22,810 nt of DNA from assembly GCA_046596415.1 (NCBI GenBank), contig JBKJML010000203.1:1-22810 (forward strand), written 5' to 3'. A program made the position numbers and the translations under genes. This DNA comes from JBKJML01 sp046596415 (GTDB lineage Bacteria > Actinomycetota > Thermoleophilia > Gaiellales > Gaiellaceae). The notes below the pieces were generated by a model. It searched no databases. It had not been told where the DNA came from and saw only the letters and a list, made by a program, of their open reading frames with translations. Shown here one piece after another: positions 8,826 through 15,028 of the stretch (positions are counted from its first letter, which is position 1; the number at the start of each line of letters is the position of its first letter).

Positions 8826-8938
8826 ATCGCGGGGGAACCCAGGGTTCCCCCGCGGGCCCCCTCCTTTGCCGCTGCGCATTGGTGAGTCGTCTTCGGGCCT
8901 CCCGGCCGGCAAAGCCGGCCTCCGGCCGCGAGCCGCAT
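8826..8938 (+). repeat. Palindrome-rich extragenic repeat, copy 1
   Basis: Contains a perfect 12-bp inverted repeat around one base (8829-8853, arms GCGGGGGAACCC/GGGTTCCCCCGC), then CCCCTCCTTT, a less conserved ~35-nt middle, CGGGCCTCCCGGC and a second hairpin with GGCCGGC/GCCGGCC arms around AAA (8904-8920), ending CCTCCGGCCGC. The same blocks in the same order occur in reverse orientation at 9487-9594. Not coding; no T-tract. Confidence 0.75.
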
Positions 8939-8955
8939 TTCGTGCACGGCGTGTG

Positions 8956-8988
8956 ATGCCGAAGGTGGGAATCGAACCCACACTCCCC
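8956..8988 (-). repeat. tRNA-Leu 3'-end fragment, copy B (pseudo-tRNA)
   Basis: Minus-strand reading gives a complete T-arm (GTGGG-TTCGATT-CCCAC) and the acceptor 3' strand CTTCGGC plus A. Upstream, no matching 5' acceptor GCCGAAG, D-arm or five-pair anticodon stem can be found within tRNA distance, so it is a partial copy. Its T-stem sequence differs from that of the intact gene, so it may derive from another Leu tRNA. Confidence 0.65.
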
Positions 8989-9036
8989 CTTGGAGCCGTC
9001 AGTCTCATCGAGGCCCCGCTCTGCGACTCTGTGCGG

Positions 9037-9285
9037 GTGACCGACGACTACTTCGACGAACTGATGGTCAACCGGCAGCGGCTGCTGTGGACCATCGCAA
9101 CGCGACGACAGCTCGAGCGGTGGGAGCCGATCGTTGCCGCCTGGATCCGCGAGGGCATGGCTGGCTATCGGTCAGGCGGCGTGGACGTGTGGTTGGCGGA
9201 GATTGAGCATCACTTCGCACTCGTTGCCGCGCCCGAGCGATCACTCGACTGGAATCGTGAGTCTGCGTCGGTTGAGCGACCGAGC
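9037..9285 (+). pseudogene. Possible remnant of a small hypothetical gene
   Basis: From GTG 9037 the frame reads VTDDYFDELMVNRQRLLWTIA, then RRQLERWEPIVAAWIREGMAGY and so on, with protein-like composition and G/C-rich third positions until about 9250. It then degrades into low-quality sequence and runs without a stop through the antisense of the tRNA and repeat copy 2. The end given is where coding character fades. No family recognised; it may be the leftover of inserted DNA between tRNA fragment B and the intact tRNA. Confidence 0.25.
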
Positions 9286-9370
9286 CGGGGTCGGTACGAA
9301 GTTTCGGTACGAAGAGTGCCGGGGGTCTCCCGACTACCAGGGGCAGCTCGCCAACCTTTCGCCGCCTGGA

Positions 9371-9455
9371 TGCCGAAGGGGGGAATCGAACCCCCACTCC
9401 CCAAAGGGGAACCGGATTTTGAGTCCGGCGCGTCTGCCAGTTCCGCCACTTCGGC
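9371..9455 (-). tRNA. tRNA-Leu (anticodon CAA)
   Basis: 85-nt class II tRNA on the minus strand. Acceptor GCCGAAG pairs with CTTCGGC, discriminator A, CCA not encoded. D-arm region GGCGGAACTGGCAGACGC. Anticodon stem CCGGA/TCCGG around the loop CTCAAAA gives CAA, reading UUG. Long variable arm with TCCCC/GGGGA pairing, as expected for Leu. T-arm GGGGG-TTCGATT-CCCCC. All stems pair, so the gene looks functional. Its 3' end is the parent-type sequence of the fragments at 8802 and 8956. Confidence 0.96.
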
Positions 9456-9486
9456 TCTGATTGATCGTACCCCGACAGGAGCGCAC

Positions 9487-9613
9487 CGGCCTGCGGCCGG
9501 AGGCCGGCTTCGCCGCCGGGAGGCCCGCCGTGGTCGCTCGGAAACCAGGCGAAAAAGGAGGGGCTTGCGGGGGAACCATGGGTTCCTCCGCGGCTCAGGG
9601 TTGCCACTTCGGC
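9487..9613 (-). repeat. Palindrome-rich extragenic repeat, copy 2 (inverted)
   Basis: On the minus strand it shows the same ordered blocks as copy 1: GGAACCC(A)TGGTTCCCCCGC hairpin (9567-9591), CCCCTCCTTT, GCGGGCCTCCCGGC and GAAGCCGGCCTCCGGCCGC. At its outer edge (9603-9613) the minus strand reads GCCGAAGTGGC, identical to the first 11 bases of the tRNA-Leu, so tRNA sequence borders both copies. Middle part diverged. Together with copy 1 it brackets the tRNA-Leu. Confidence 0.72.
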
Positions 9614-9645
9614 CCTGCCGAGGAGTGGAGTTCGGCGGCACGTAG

Positions 9646-9675
9646 TTGAAATCTGCCGTTGATTGCCACGATACT
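9646..9675 (+). promoter_or_regulatory. Putative sigma-70 type promoter for the liv transporter
   Basis: TTGAAA (9646-9651), 18-bp spacer, GATACT (9670-9675). It would give a leader of about 78 nt before the TTG start of the binding protein. It lies just downstream of repeat copy 2. No obvious operator. Confidence 0.4.
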
Positions 9676-9744
9676 TCCCCATTCGCCCGCATCGTGGGCT
9701 GCGGTTGCGTGTGCAGAACTCGTCGGGATCGGCAAAGGGTTGAC

Positions 9745-9756
9745 GGAGGAGGAAAG
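9745..9756 (+). promoter_or_regulatory. Strong ribosome binding site deciding a TTG start
   Basis: GGAGGAGGAAAG lies directly upstream of TTG 9760. It selects this start, which gives a proper lipoprotein signal peptide, over longer in-frame readings. Confidence 0.7.
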
Positions 9757-9759
9757 CAG

Positions 9760-11145
9760 TTGAATCTCAGAAAGCGTGGCTTGTTGAGCGTTCTGGCCCT
9801 CATCGTGGCGGCGCTCGCGCTGCTCGCCGCTGGTTGCGGCAGCGACGACGACGAAGCGGGTGGGGACGGCGCGACGACCGAGGCGACGGGCGGGACAGGT
9901 GGCGGCGTCGAGGCGCTGCCATCGAGCTCGTGCACCGCGGTCGAGTACGAGGGTGAGGGTGAGCCGGACGTCCTGCTTGCGTCGGACTTCCCGCTGCAGG
10001 GCTCCTCGCGCACCCAGACCATTCAGATCGTGGAGGCGATCCGCTACCTCCTCGAGCAGTCGAACTTCAAGGCCGGAGACCACAACGTCGCGTACCAGTC
10101 GTGCGACGACTCGACCGCTCAGGCGGGCAAGTGGGACTCGGGCAAGTGCTCCACGAACGCGCAGGCGTACGCCGCGAACGAGAAGGTCGTCGGCGTCATC
10201 GGCACGTTCAACTCGGGTTGCGCCGCGATCGAGATCCCGGTGCTGAACCAGGCCCCGGGCGGCGGTGTCGCGATGATCTCGCCCGCCAACACGTACGTGT
10301 GCCTGACCGAGGGCGGCCCTGGTTGCGATGCGACCGAGCCGGACAAGTACTACCCCTCGGGTAGCCGCAACTACGCCCGCGTGGTCGCGCATGACGCGTA
10401 CCAAGGCGCGGCGATCGCGGAGTTCGCCAAGGAGCAGGGCGTCACGAGCATGTACATCCTGAACGACAAGGAGGCCTATGGCCTCGGCGTCGCGACCAAC
10501 GTCAAGAACGCACTCTCGGCGGTCGGCATCAAGGTGGCCGGCTTCGAGGCGTGGGATCCGAAGGCGTCGAGCTACGAGGCCCTCTTCCGGAAGATCGGCG
10601 GCACCGACGCCGACGCGGTCTTCCTCGGCGGCCTGATCGACGAGAACGGCGCCCAGGTGATCAAGGACAAGGTTGCCGTGCTCGGCCCGAACGACGGCGA
10701 GGTCAAGCTGTTCGCGCCGGACGGGTTCACGACGCAGCAGACGATCGACGACGCCCCCGAGGCGACGCCCGGCATGTTCATGAGCGTCGCCGGCGTGCCG
10801 ATCGACGAGTTCAAGGGCACCGGCGCCGAGTTCGCAGCGGCGTTCAAGCCCCGGCTCGGCGGCAAGGAAATCGACCCGTACGCGATCTACGGCGCGCAGG
10901 CGGCGCAGATCATGCTCGACGCGATCGCCGCGTCGGACGGCTCGCGGGCATCCGTGATCGAGCAGATGTTCGCGACCAAGGTCACGGACGGCTATCTCGG
11001 CACCTTCGGGATCAACGAGAACGGCGATCCGAGCGGTGCAGAGGGCGCGGTCGTCGGGTTCACGATCTACAAGGCGACGGACAAGCTCGAGACGGTCAAG
11101 ACCATCTCCCCGAAGCCGGAGATCGTCGACGCCGCTCGCGGCTAG
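9760..11145 (+). CDS. livK: Branched-chain amino acid-type ABC transporter substrate-binding lipoprotein
   Basis: 461 residues from TTG 9760, chosen for its strong Shine-Dalgarno and because it yields NLRKRGLLSVLALIVAALALLAAGC, a lipoprotein signal peptide whose lipobox LAAG-C anchors the protein outside the membrane (basic n-region, hydrophobic core, Cys near residue 27). An Asp/Gly/Thr-rich linker follows. The mature part has the Leu/Ile/Val-binding (Peripla_BP_6) fold: VLLASDFPLQG, VGVIGTFNSGCAA, MISPANTYVCL, YARVVAHDAYQGAAIAEF, YILNDKEAYGLGV and DADAVFLGG. It has several paired cysteines, likely disulphides. Followed after 20 bp by an intrinsic terminator, then livHMGF, so it is probably made in excess of the membrane complex. 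The true ligand may be a branched-chain amino acid, another amino acid, or urea/amide. Confidence 0.93.
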   Translation: MNLRKRGLLSVLALIVAALALLAAGCGSDDDEAGGDGATTEATGGTGGGVEALPSSSCTAVEYEGEGEPDVLLASDFPLQGSSRTQTIQIVEAIRYLLEQSNFKAGDHNVAYQSCDDSTAQAGKWDSGKCSTNAQAYAANEKVVGVIGTFNSGCAAIEIPVLNQAPGGGVAMISPANTYVCLTEGGPGCDATEPDKYYPSGSRNYARVVAHDAYQGAAIAEFAKEQGVTSMYILNDKEAYGLGVATNVKNALSAVGIKVAGFEAWDPKASSYEALFRKIGGTDADAVFLGGLIDENGAQVIKDKVAVLGPNDGEVKLFAPDGFTTQQTIDDAPEATPGMFMSVAGVPIDEFKGTGAEFAAAFKPRLGGKEIDPYAIYGAQAAQIMLDAIAASDGSRASVIEQMFATKVTDGYLGTFGINENGDPSGAEGAVVGFTIYKATDKLETVKTISPKPEIVDAARG

Positions 11146-11165
11146 CAACGACGGAACCGAGCGAG

Positions 11166-11202
11166 AGCGGAGGAGGGTCTAGGCCCTCCTCCGCTTTTCG
11201 TT
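11166..11202 (+). terminator. Intrinsic terminator/attenuator between livK and livH
   Basis: Stem of 11-12 bp, AGCGGAGGAGGG/CCCTCCTCCGCT, with loop TCTAGG, followed directly by TTTCGTTT. Classical rho-independent shape. Its position inside the transporter cluster would let the binding protein be expressed more strongly than the permease and ATPase genes. Confidence 0.85.
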
Positions 11203-11208
11203 TAGGTT
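11203..11208 (+). promoter_or_regulatory. Possible -10 box (TAGGTT) for livH
   Basis: A TANNNT hexamer 9 nt before ATG 11218, with no Shine-Dalgarno in between. Could start a leaderless livHMGF transcript just past the terminator. No clear -35 because the region is the terminator stem. Confidence 0.25.
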
Positions 11209-11217
11209 CTTCCCCCA

Positions 11218-12267
11218 ATGGCGGCAACTGCCCTGACCAGCGTCACCCAGCGGCTCCGAAAATCGGGCACCATCGAGCTGATCGGGTACGCGCTCGTGGC
11301 GCTCATAGGGGTGTGGCTGATCGGGAACTTCGTCGTGAGCCCGACCGAGTGGGTGAACGTCGCCCTGATCGGTCTGACGAACGGCGCGATCTACGGCCTC
11401 GTCGCGCTCGGCTACACGCTCGTCTACGGGATCCTGCAGCTGATCAACTTCGCCCACGGCGACGTCTTCGCGCTCTCGGGGCTTGCGGCGAGCACGATGA
11501 TCGTCTCGATCCTCGGGCTCGAGAAGGACGCCTCCGTCTTAGCGATCATCGGCGGGATGGCCCTGACGCTCGTCGTCATCATGGTCGTCTTCGCATCGAT
11601 GAACGTGGCGATCGAGTTCGTCGCCTATCGGAGGCTGCGGCGCGCGCCCCGGCTCGCGGCGCTGATCACCGCGGTCGGGATGTCGTTCATCGTCCAGAAC
11701 ATCTCCCTGGCCCTCTACGACGTCAACTTCCGCTCCGTGCCGTCGTTCATCCCGCGCACGGAGGCGATCGGGCTCGGGAACATCACCTACTCGTGGAACA
11801 AGCTCGCCGCGCTCGTGATCACGGTGCCCGTGCTGATCCTGCTCACCTGGTTCGTGCGCTCGACGAAGCAGGGCAAGGCGATGCGCGCCGTCGCCCAGGA
11901 CACCGAGGCCTCGGCGATGATGGGGATCAACGTCAACCGGACGATCTCGATCACGTTCGCGATCGCCGGTGCCCTCGCCGGGTCGGCCGGGATCGTCTAC
12001 CTGCTCCAGTTCAACATCCGCTACGACACCGGCTTCGAGCTCGGCTTGATCGCCTTCACTGCGGCCGTGCTCGGCGGGATCGGGAATCTCTCCGGCGCCG
12101 TCCTCGGCGCGCTCGTCATCGGCTTCATCCAGGCGTTCAACGAGGGGCTCACCTGGTACACGCCGGGCTCGGACTGGACGCGCTCGATCGTCTTCGGGAT
12201 CCTGATCGCAATCCTCGTCTTCAGGCCGGAGGGGCTGCTCGGCGAGCGGACGCCGGAGGGCCAGTGA
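11218..12267 (+). CDS. livH: Branched-chain amino acid ABC transporter permease LivH
   Basis: 349 residues, integral membrane subunit forming the channel with LivM. The family hallmark is clear: LIGLTNGAIYGLVALGYTLVYG then LQLINFAHGDVFALSG (~55-90). Later segments VAYRRLRRAPRLAALITAVGMS and QDTEASAMMGINVNRTISITF (the EAA-like cytoplasmic loop that docks the ATPase) are also typical, and it ends RPEGLLGERTPEGQ. About eight or nine hydrophobic helices. No Shine-Dalgarno before the ATG. The stop overlaps the livM start by 4 bp (GTGA), so translation is coupled. Transports the ligand delivered by the upstream lipoprotein. Confidence 0.95.
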   Translation: MAATALTSVTQRLRKSGTIELIGYALVALIGVWLIGNFVVSPTEWVNVALIGLTNGAIYGLVALGYTLVYGILQLINFAHGDVFALSGLAASTMIVSILGLEKDASVLAIIGGMALTLVVIMVVFASMNVAIEFVAYRRLRRAPRLAALITAVGMSFIVQNISLALYDVNFRSVPSFIPRTEAIGLGNITYSWNKLAALVITVPVLILLTWFVRSTKQGKAMRAVAQDTEASAMMGINVNRTISITFAIAGALAGSAGIVYLLQFNIRYDTGFELGLIAFTAAVLGGIGNLSGAVLGALVIGFIQAFNEGLTWYTPGSDWTRSIVFGILIAILVFRPEGLLGERTPEGQ

Positions 12268-13481
12268 GCGCCGTCCAGGACCGGCTGCGGAGCTATGGTC
12301 CCACGCCGCTGCTGGCCCTCGGGCTGATCGCTCTCGCGTTCTTCTACCCCAAGTACGTCGACTCGCTGAAGGGGATCACGTTCCTCGGCGACTTCACGCC
12401 CGCGCTCGGCTCGATGGTGATCATGATCGTCTTCACGATGATGGCCGTCGGCCTGAACATCGTCGTCGGCTACGCGGGCCTGCTCGACCTCGGCTACGTC
12501 GCGTTCTACGCGGCGGGCGCGTACACCTCGGCGTGGTTCGCGTCGCAGCAGTTCGACCAGTGGACGTTCCACTTCGGCTCGGTCGGGATCGCGGGCACGG
12601 TCCCCGGGATCCACCTCTCGCTCTGGCTCGTCCTGATCATCGCGGGGATCTTCACCTCCTTCGCCGGGATTCTGATCGGCCTGCCGACGCTGCGGCTGCG
12701 CGGCGACTACCTCGCGATCGTCACGCTCGGCTTCGGCGAGATCATCCCGCAGGTCGTTCGAAACGGCGACAACGTCTTCGGCTTCGACCTCACCCACGGC
12801 ACCTTCGGGATCAGCCCGATCGACTCGCCCGGCTTCGGCGACTTCGGCAACTCCCTCGGCCTGCCCGCGAGCTTCCAGCAGTCCTTCGAGCGCGCCCAGT
12901 GGTTCTACTGGACGGCGCTCGCACTGCTCCTCGTCACCGTCTTCTGCTCGGTGCGCCTCCGCGACTCGCGGCTTGGCCGCGCCTGGATCGCGATCCGCGA
13001 GGACGAGACCGCCGCCGCAGCGATGGGCGTGCCGCTGATGCGGACGAAGACCTGGTCGTACGCGATCGGCGCCTTCTTCGGCGGGGTCGCAGGCGCCTTC
13101 TACGCGAGCTTCAAGAGCGGTGCCTTCCCGGCGGACTTCTACTTCAACATCTCGGTCTTCCTGCTCTGCATGGTCATCCTCGGCGGGATGGGTTCGATCT
13201 GGGGCGTGATCGCGGGCGGGATGATCCTCGGTTACCTGAACGTGGAGGGGCTGGCGACGCTCGGCTCCAAGTTCCAGGAGGGCGGGATCAATTTCGACCC
13301 GACGAAGTACCAGTTCGGCTTCTACGGGGTCATCATCGTGCTGATGATGCTCTTCCGGCCCGAGGGGCTGATCCCGGAGCGCCGGCACAAGCGGGAGCTC
13401 GAGCTCGGCGTCCACGACACGCCGCTCTACGACGTGACCAACGAGGGCTCGGACACCGATCGGGACCCGAGCAATGACTGA
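12264..13481 (+). CDS. livM: Branched-chain amino acid ABC transporter permease LivM
   Basis: 405 residues from GTG 12264, which overlaps the livH stop by 4 bp. The much longer open frame upstream is antisense-like shadow of livK/livH and was rejected. Hallmark LivM motifs: GLNIVVGYAGLLDLGYVAFYAAGAYTSAW (~60-90), TLRLRGDYLAIVTLGFGEI, SRLGRAWIAIREDETAAAAMGV (docking loop) and a C-terminal RPEGLIPERRHKREL followed by a hydrophilic tail of about 25 residues. Ten or so membrane helices, with a longer extracellular segment around 170-200. Pairs with LivH as the heterodimeric pore. Overlaps livG by 8 bp. Confidence 0.95.
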   Translation: MSAVQDRLRSYGPTPLLALGLIALAFFYPKYVDSLKGITFLGDFTPALGSMVIMIVFTMMAVGLNIVVGYAGLLDLGYVAFYAAGAYTSAWFASQQFDQWTFHFGSVGIAGTVPGIHLSLWLVLIIAGIFTSFAGILIGLPTLRLRGDYLAIVTLGFGEIIPQVVRNGDNVFGFDLTHGTFGISPIDSPGFGDFGNSLGLPASFQQSFERAQWFYWTALALLLVTVFCSVRLRDSRLGRAWIAIREDETAAAAMGVPLMRTKTWSYAIGAFFGGVAGAFYASFKSGAFPADFYFNISVFLLCMVILGGMGSIWGVIAGGMILGYLNVEGLATLGSKFQEGGINFDPTKYQFGFYGVIIVLMMLFRPEGLIPERRHKRELELGVHDTPLYDVTNEGSDTDRDPSND

Positions 13482-14253
13482 CCTCCTCGTCGCCGACACC
13501 GTGCGGAAGGAGTTCGGCGGCCTCGTCGCCACGAACGACATCGACTTCACGATCCCGGAAGGCACGATCATCTCGCTGATCGGTCCGAACGGCGCGGGCA
13601 AGACGACCTTCTTCAACATGCTCACCGGCGTCTACAAGCCGACCAGCGGCAAGATCGTCTTCGACGGCCACGACGTCACCGGCAAGCCGCCTCACCGGAT
13701 CACCGAGCTCGGGATCGGCCGCACCTTCCAGAACATCCGGCTCTTCCAGCACATGACCGCGCTCGAGAACGTGCTCGTGGGGATGCACTCCCGGCTGCAC
13801 GGAGGGATCCTCGGCTCGATCGTCCGGACGCCGCGCGTGCGCAAGGAGGAGCGGGTGGCCCGGGAGCGCGCCCGCGAGCTGCTCGCCTTCTCCGGCTTGA
13901 CCGGGCGGGACGAGGAGACGTCGCGGAACCTGCCCTACGGCGACCAGCGTCGGCTCGAGGTGGCGCGGGCGCTCGCGACCGAGCCGAAGCTGCTGCTCCT
14001 CGACGAGCCGACCGCCGGGATGAACCCGCAGGAGACGGCCGACTTCACCGCGTTCGTCCGCGTCCTCCGCGACGAGCGCAAGCTGACCGTCCTGATGATC
14101 GAGCACGACATGAAGGTCGTGATGGGGATCTCCGACCGCGTCACCGTGCTCGACTACGGCGAGAAGATCGCCGAAGGGACGCCCAAGGATGTACAGCGCG
14201 ACGATCGCGTGATCGAGGCCTACCTCGGGAAGGGCGCGACCACCCATGGCTGA
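13474..14253 (+). CDS. livG: Branched-chain amino acid ABC transporter ATP-binding protein LivG
   Basis: 259 residues, cytoplasmic ATPase that powers the LivHM pore. Walker A GPNGAGKTT (37-45), Q-loop in IGRTFQNIRLF (~85), LivG-type signature NLPYGDQRRLEVARAL (~152-167), Walker B LLLLDEPTAGM (~173-183) and the switch His in MIEHDM (~210). The Tyr-Gly form of the signature in place of SGG is normal for LivG. Overlaps both neighbours by 8 bp, so the cassette livHMGF is one translational unit. Ends GATTHG. No oddities. Confidence 0.96.
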   Translation: MTDLLVADTVRKEFGGLVATNDIDFTIPEGTIISLIGPNGAGKTTFFNMLTGVYKPTSGKIVFDGHDVTGKPPHRITELGIGRTFQNIRLFQHMTALENVLVGMHSRLHGGILGSIVRTPRVRKEERVARERARELLAFSGLTGRDEETSRNLPYGDQRRLEVARALATEPKLLLLDEPTAGMNPQETADFTAFVRVLRDERKLTVLMIEHDMKVVMGISDRVTVLDYGEKIAEGTPKDVQRDDRVIEAYLGKGATTHG

Positions 14254-14980
14254 GCCGAACGGCGCCGGCGTCGTCCTCGAGCTCGTCGACGTCCACACGT
14301 ACTACGGCTCGATCCACGCCCTCAAGGGGATCTCGATCAAGGTCTACGAGGGCGAGATCGTGACGCTGATCGGGGCGAACGGGGCCGGCAAGTCGACGAC
14401 GCTGCGCTCGATCAACGGGCTGAACCACCCGCGCCACGGCACGATCCACTTCCGCGGTCAGGAGATCACGAGCGCGGCGCCGCACACGATCGTCAAGTCG
14501 GGGATCGCGCAGTCGCCCGAGGGGCGGCGGCTCTTCCCACGGATGTCCGTGCTCGAGAACCTCGAGATGGGGGCGTTCCAGCGCGACGACCGGTCGAACC
14601 TGAAGGAGGACGTCGACCGGGTCTTCGACCTCTTCCCGCGCCTCGCCGAGCGGAAGAACCAGAAGGCGGGGACGATGTCCGGAGGCGAGCAGCAGATGTG
14701 CGCGATCGGGCGGGCGCTGATGGCCCGGCCGAAGCTCCTCCTCCTGGACGAGCCCTCGATGGGTCTGGCCCCGATCTTCGTCGAGAAGATCTTCGAGATC
14801 GTCCACGAGATCAACCAGCAGGGGACACCGATCCTGCTCGTGGAGCAGAACGCGCTGATGGCGCTCGACGCCGCGAGCCGCGGCTACGTGCTCGAGACCG
14901 GCCGGATCGCCCTCGAGGGCCCGGCGAAGGAGCTGCGCGAGAACGAGCAGGTCCGCAAGACGTACCTCGGCGAGGGGTAG
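14246..14980 (+). CDS. livF: Branched-chain amino acid ABC transporter ATP-binding protein LivF
   Basis: 244 residues, second ATPase of the transporter. Walker A GANGAGKST (43-51), Q-loop in IAQSPEGRRLFPRM (~90), signature TMSGGEQQMCAIGRAL (~143-158), Walker B LLLLDEPSMGLAP (~164-176) and switch His replaced by Gln in LVEQN (~200), as usual for LivF. The ...YVLETGRIALEGPAKEL segment is the family's C-terminal signature. Last gene of the cluster; a palindrome follows 12 bp after its stop, before the convergent LarA-like gene. Confidence 0.96.
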   Translation: MAEPNGAGVVLELVDVHTYYGSIHALKGISIKVYEGEIVTLIGANGAGKSTTLRSINGLNHPRHGTIHFRGQEITSAAPHTIVKSGIAQSPEGRRLFPRMSVLENLEMGAFQRDDRSNLKEDVDRVFDLFPRLAERKNQKAGTMSGGEQQMCAIGRALMARPKLLLLDEPSMGLAPIFVEKIFEIVHEINQQGTPILLVEQNALMALDAASRGYVLETGRIALEGPAKELRENEQVRKTYLGEG

Positions 14981-14992
14981 CGCCGCAAGAGC

Positions 14993-15011
14993 TTGTGTTC
15001 CTAGAACACAA
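14993..15011. terminator. Hairpin between convergent livF and LarA-like gene
   Basis: Perfect 8-bp inverted repeat TTGTGTTC-CTA-GAACACAA in the 48-bp gap between two converging stop codons. AT-rich compared with its surroundings and without a long T-run. A bidirectional terminator is the natural reading. Confidence 0.5.
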
Positions 15012-15028
15012 AGTCTCTCGTGCTCGGG

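Larger units (their letters stand above)
8793..9759. other. Long intergenic region: tRNA-Leu locus with repeats and debris
   Basis: Nearly 1 kb without a convincing protein gene. In order: tRNA 3'-end copy A, repeat copy 1, tRNA 3'-end copy B, a possible gene remnant, intact tRNA-Leu(CAA), repeat copy 2 inverted, then the livK promoter and leader. Open frames here on both strands are translations of the tRNA and repeats. No integrase or transposase remains. Confidence 0.7.

Noticed and set aside
8957..9045. A second complete tRNA-Leu at copy B
   Set aside because: No 5' acceptor strand, D-arm or five-pair anticodon stem could be built.
8404..9645. 413-codon plus-strand open frame and overlapping minus-strand frames (9068-9682, 9210-10022)
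   Set aside because: They run through the tRNA-Leu, tRNA fragments and repeats; peptides such as WRNWQTRRTQNPVPLWG are the familiar false translation of a Leu tRNA.
10551..12263. Long upstream extension of the livM frame
   Set aside because: Arg-rich out-of-frame shadow of livK and livH; GTG 12264 gives the normal LivM N-terminus.
12021..13625. 534-codon minus-strand open frame opposite livM
   Set aside because: Low-complexity antisense of LivM and LivG with no recognisable domain.
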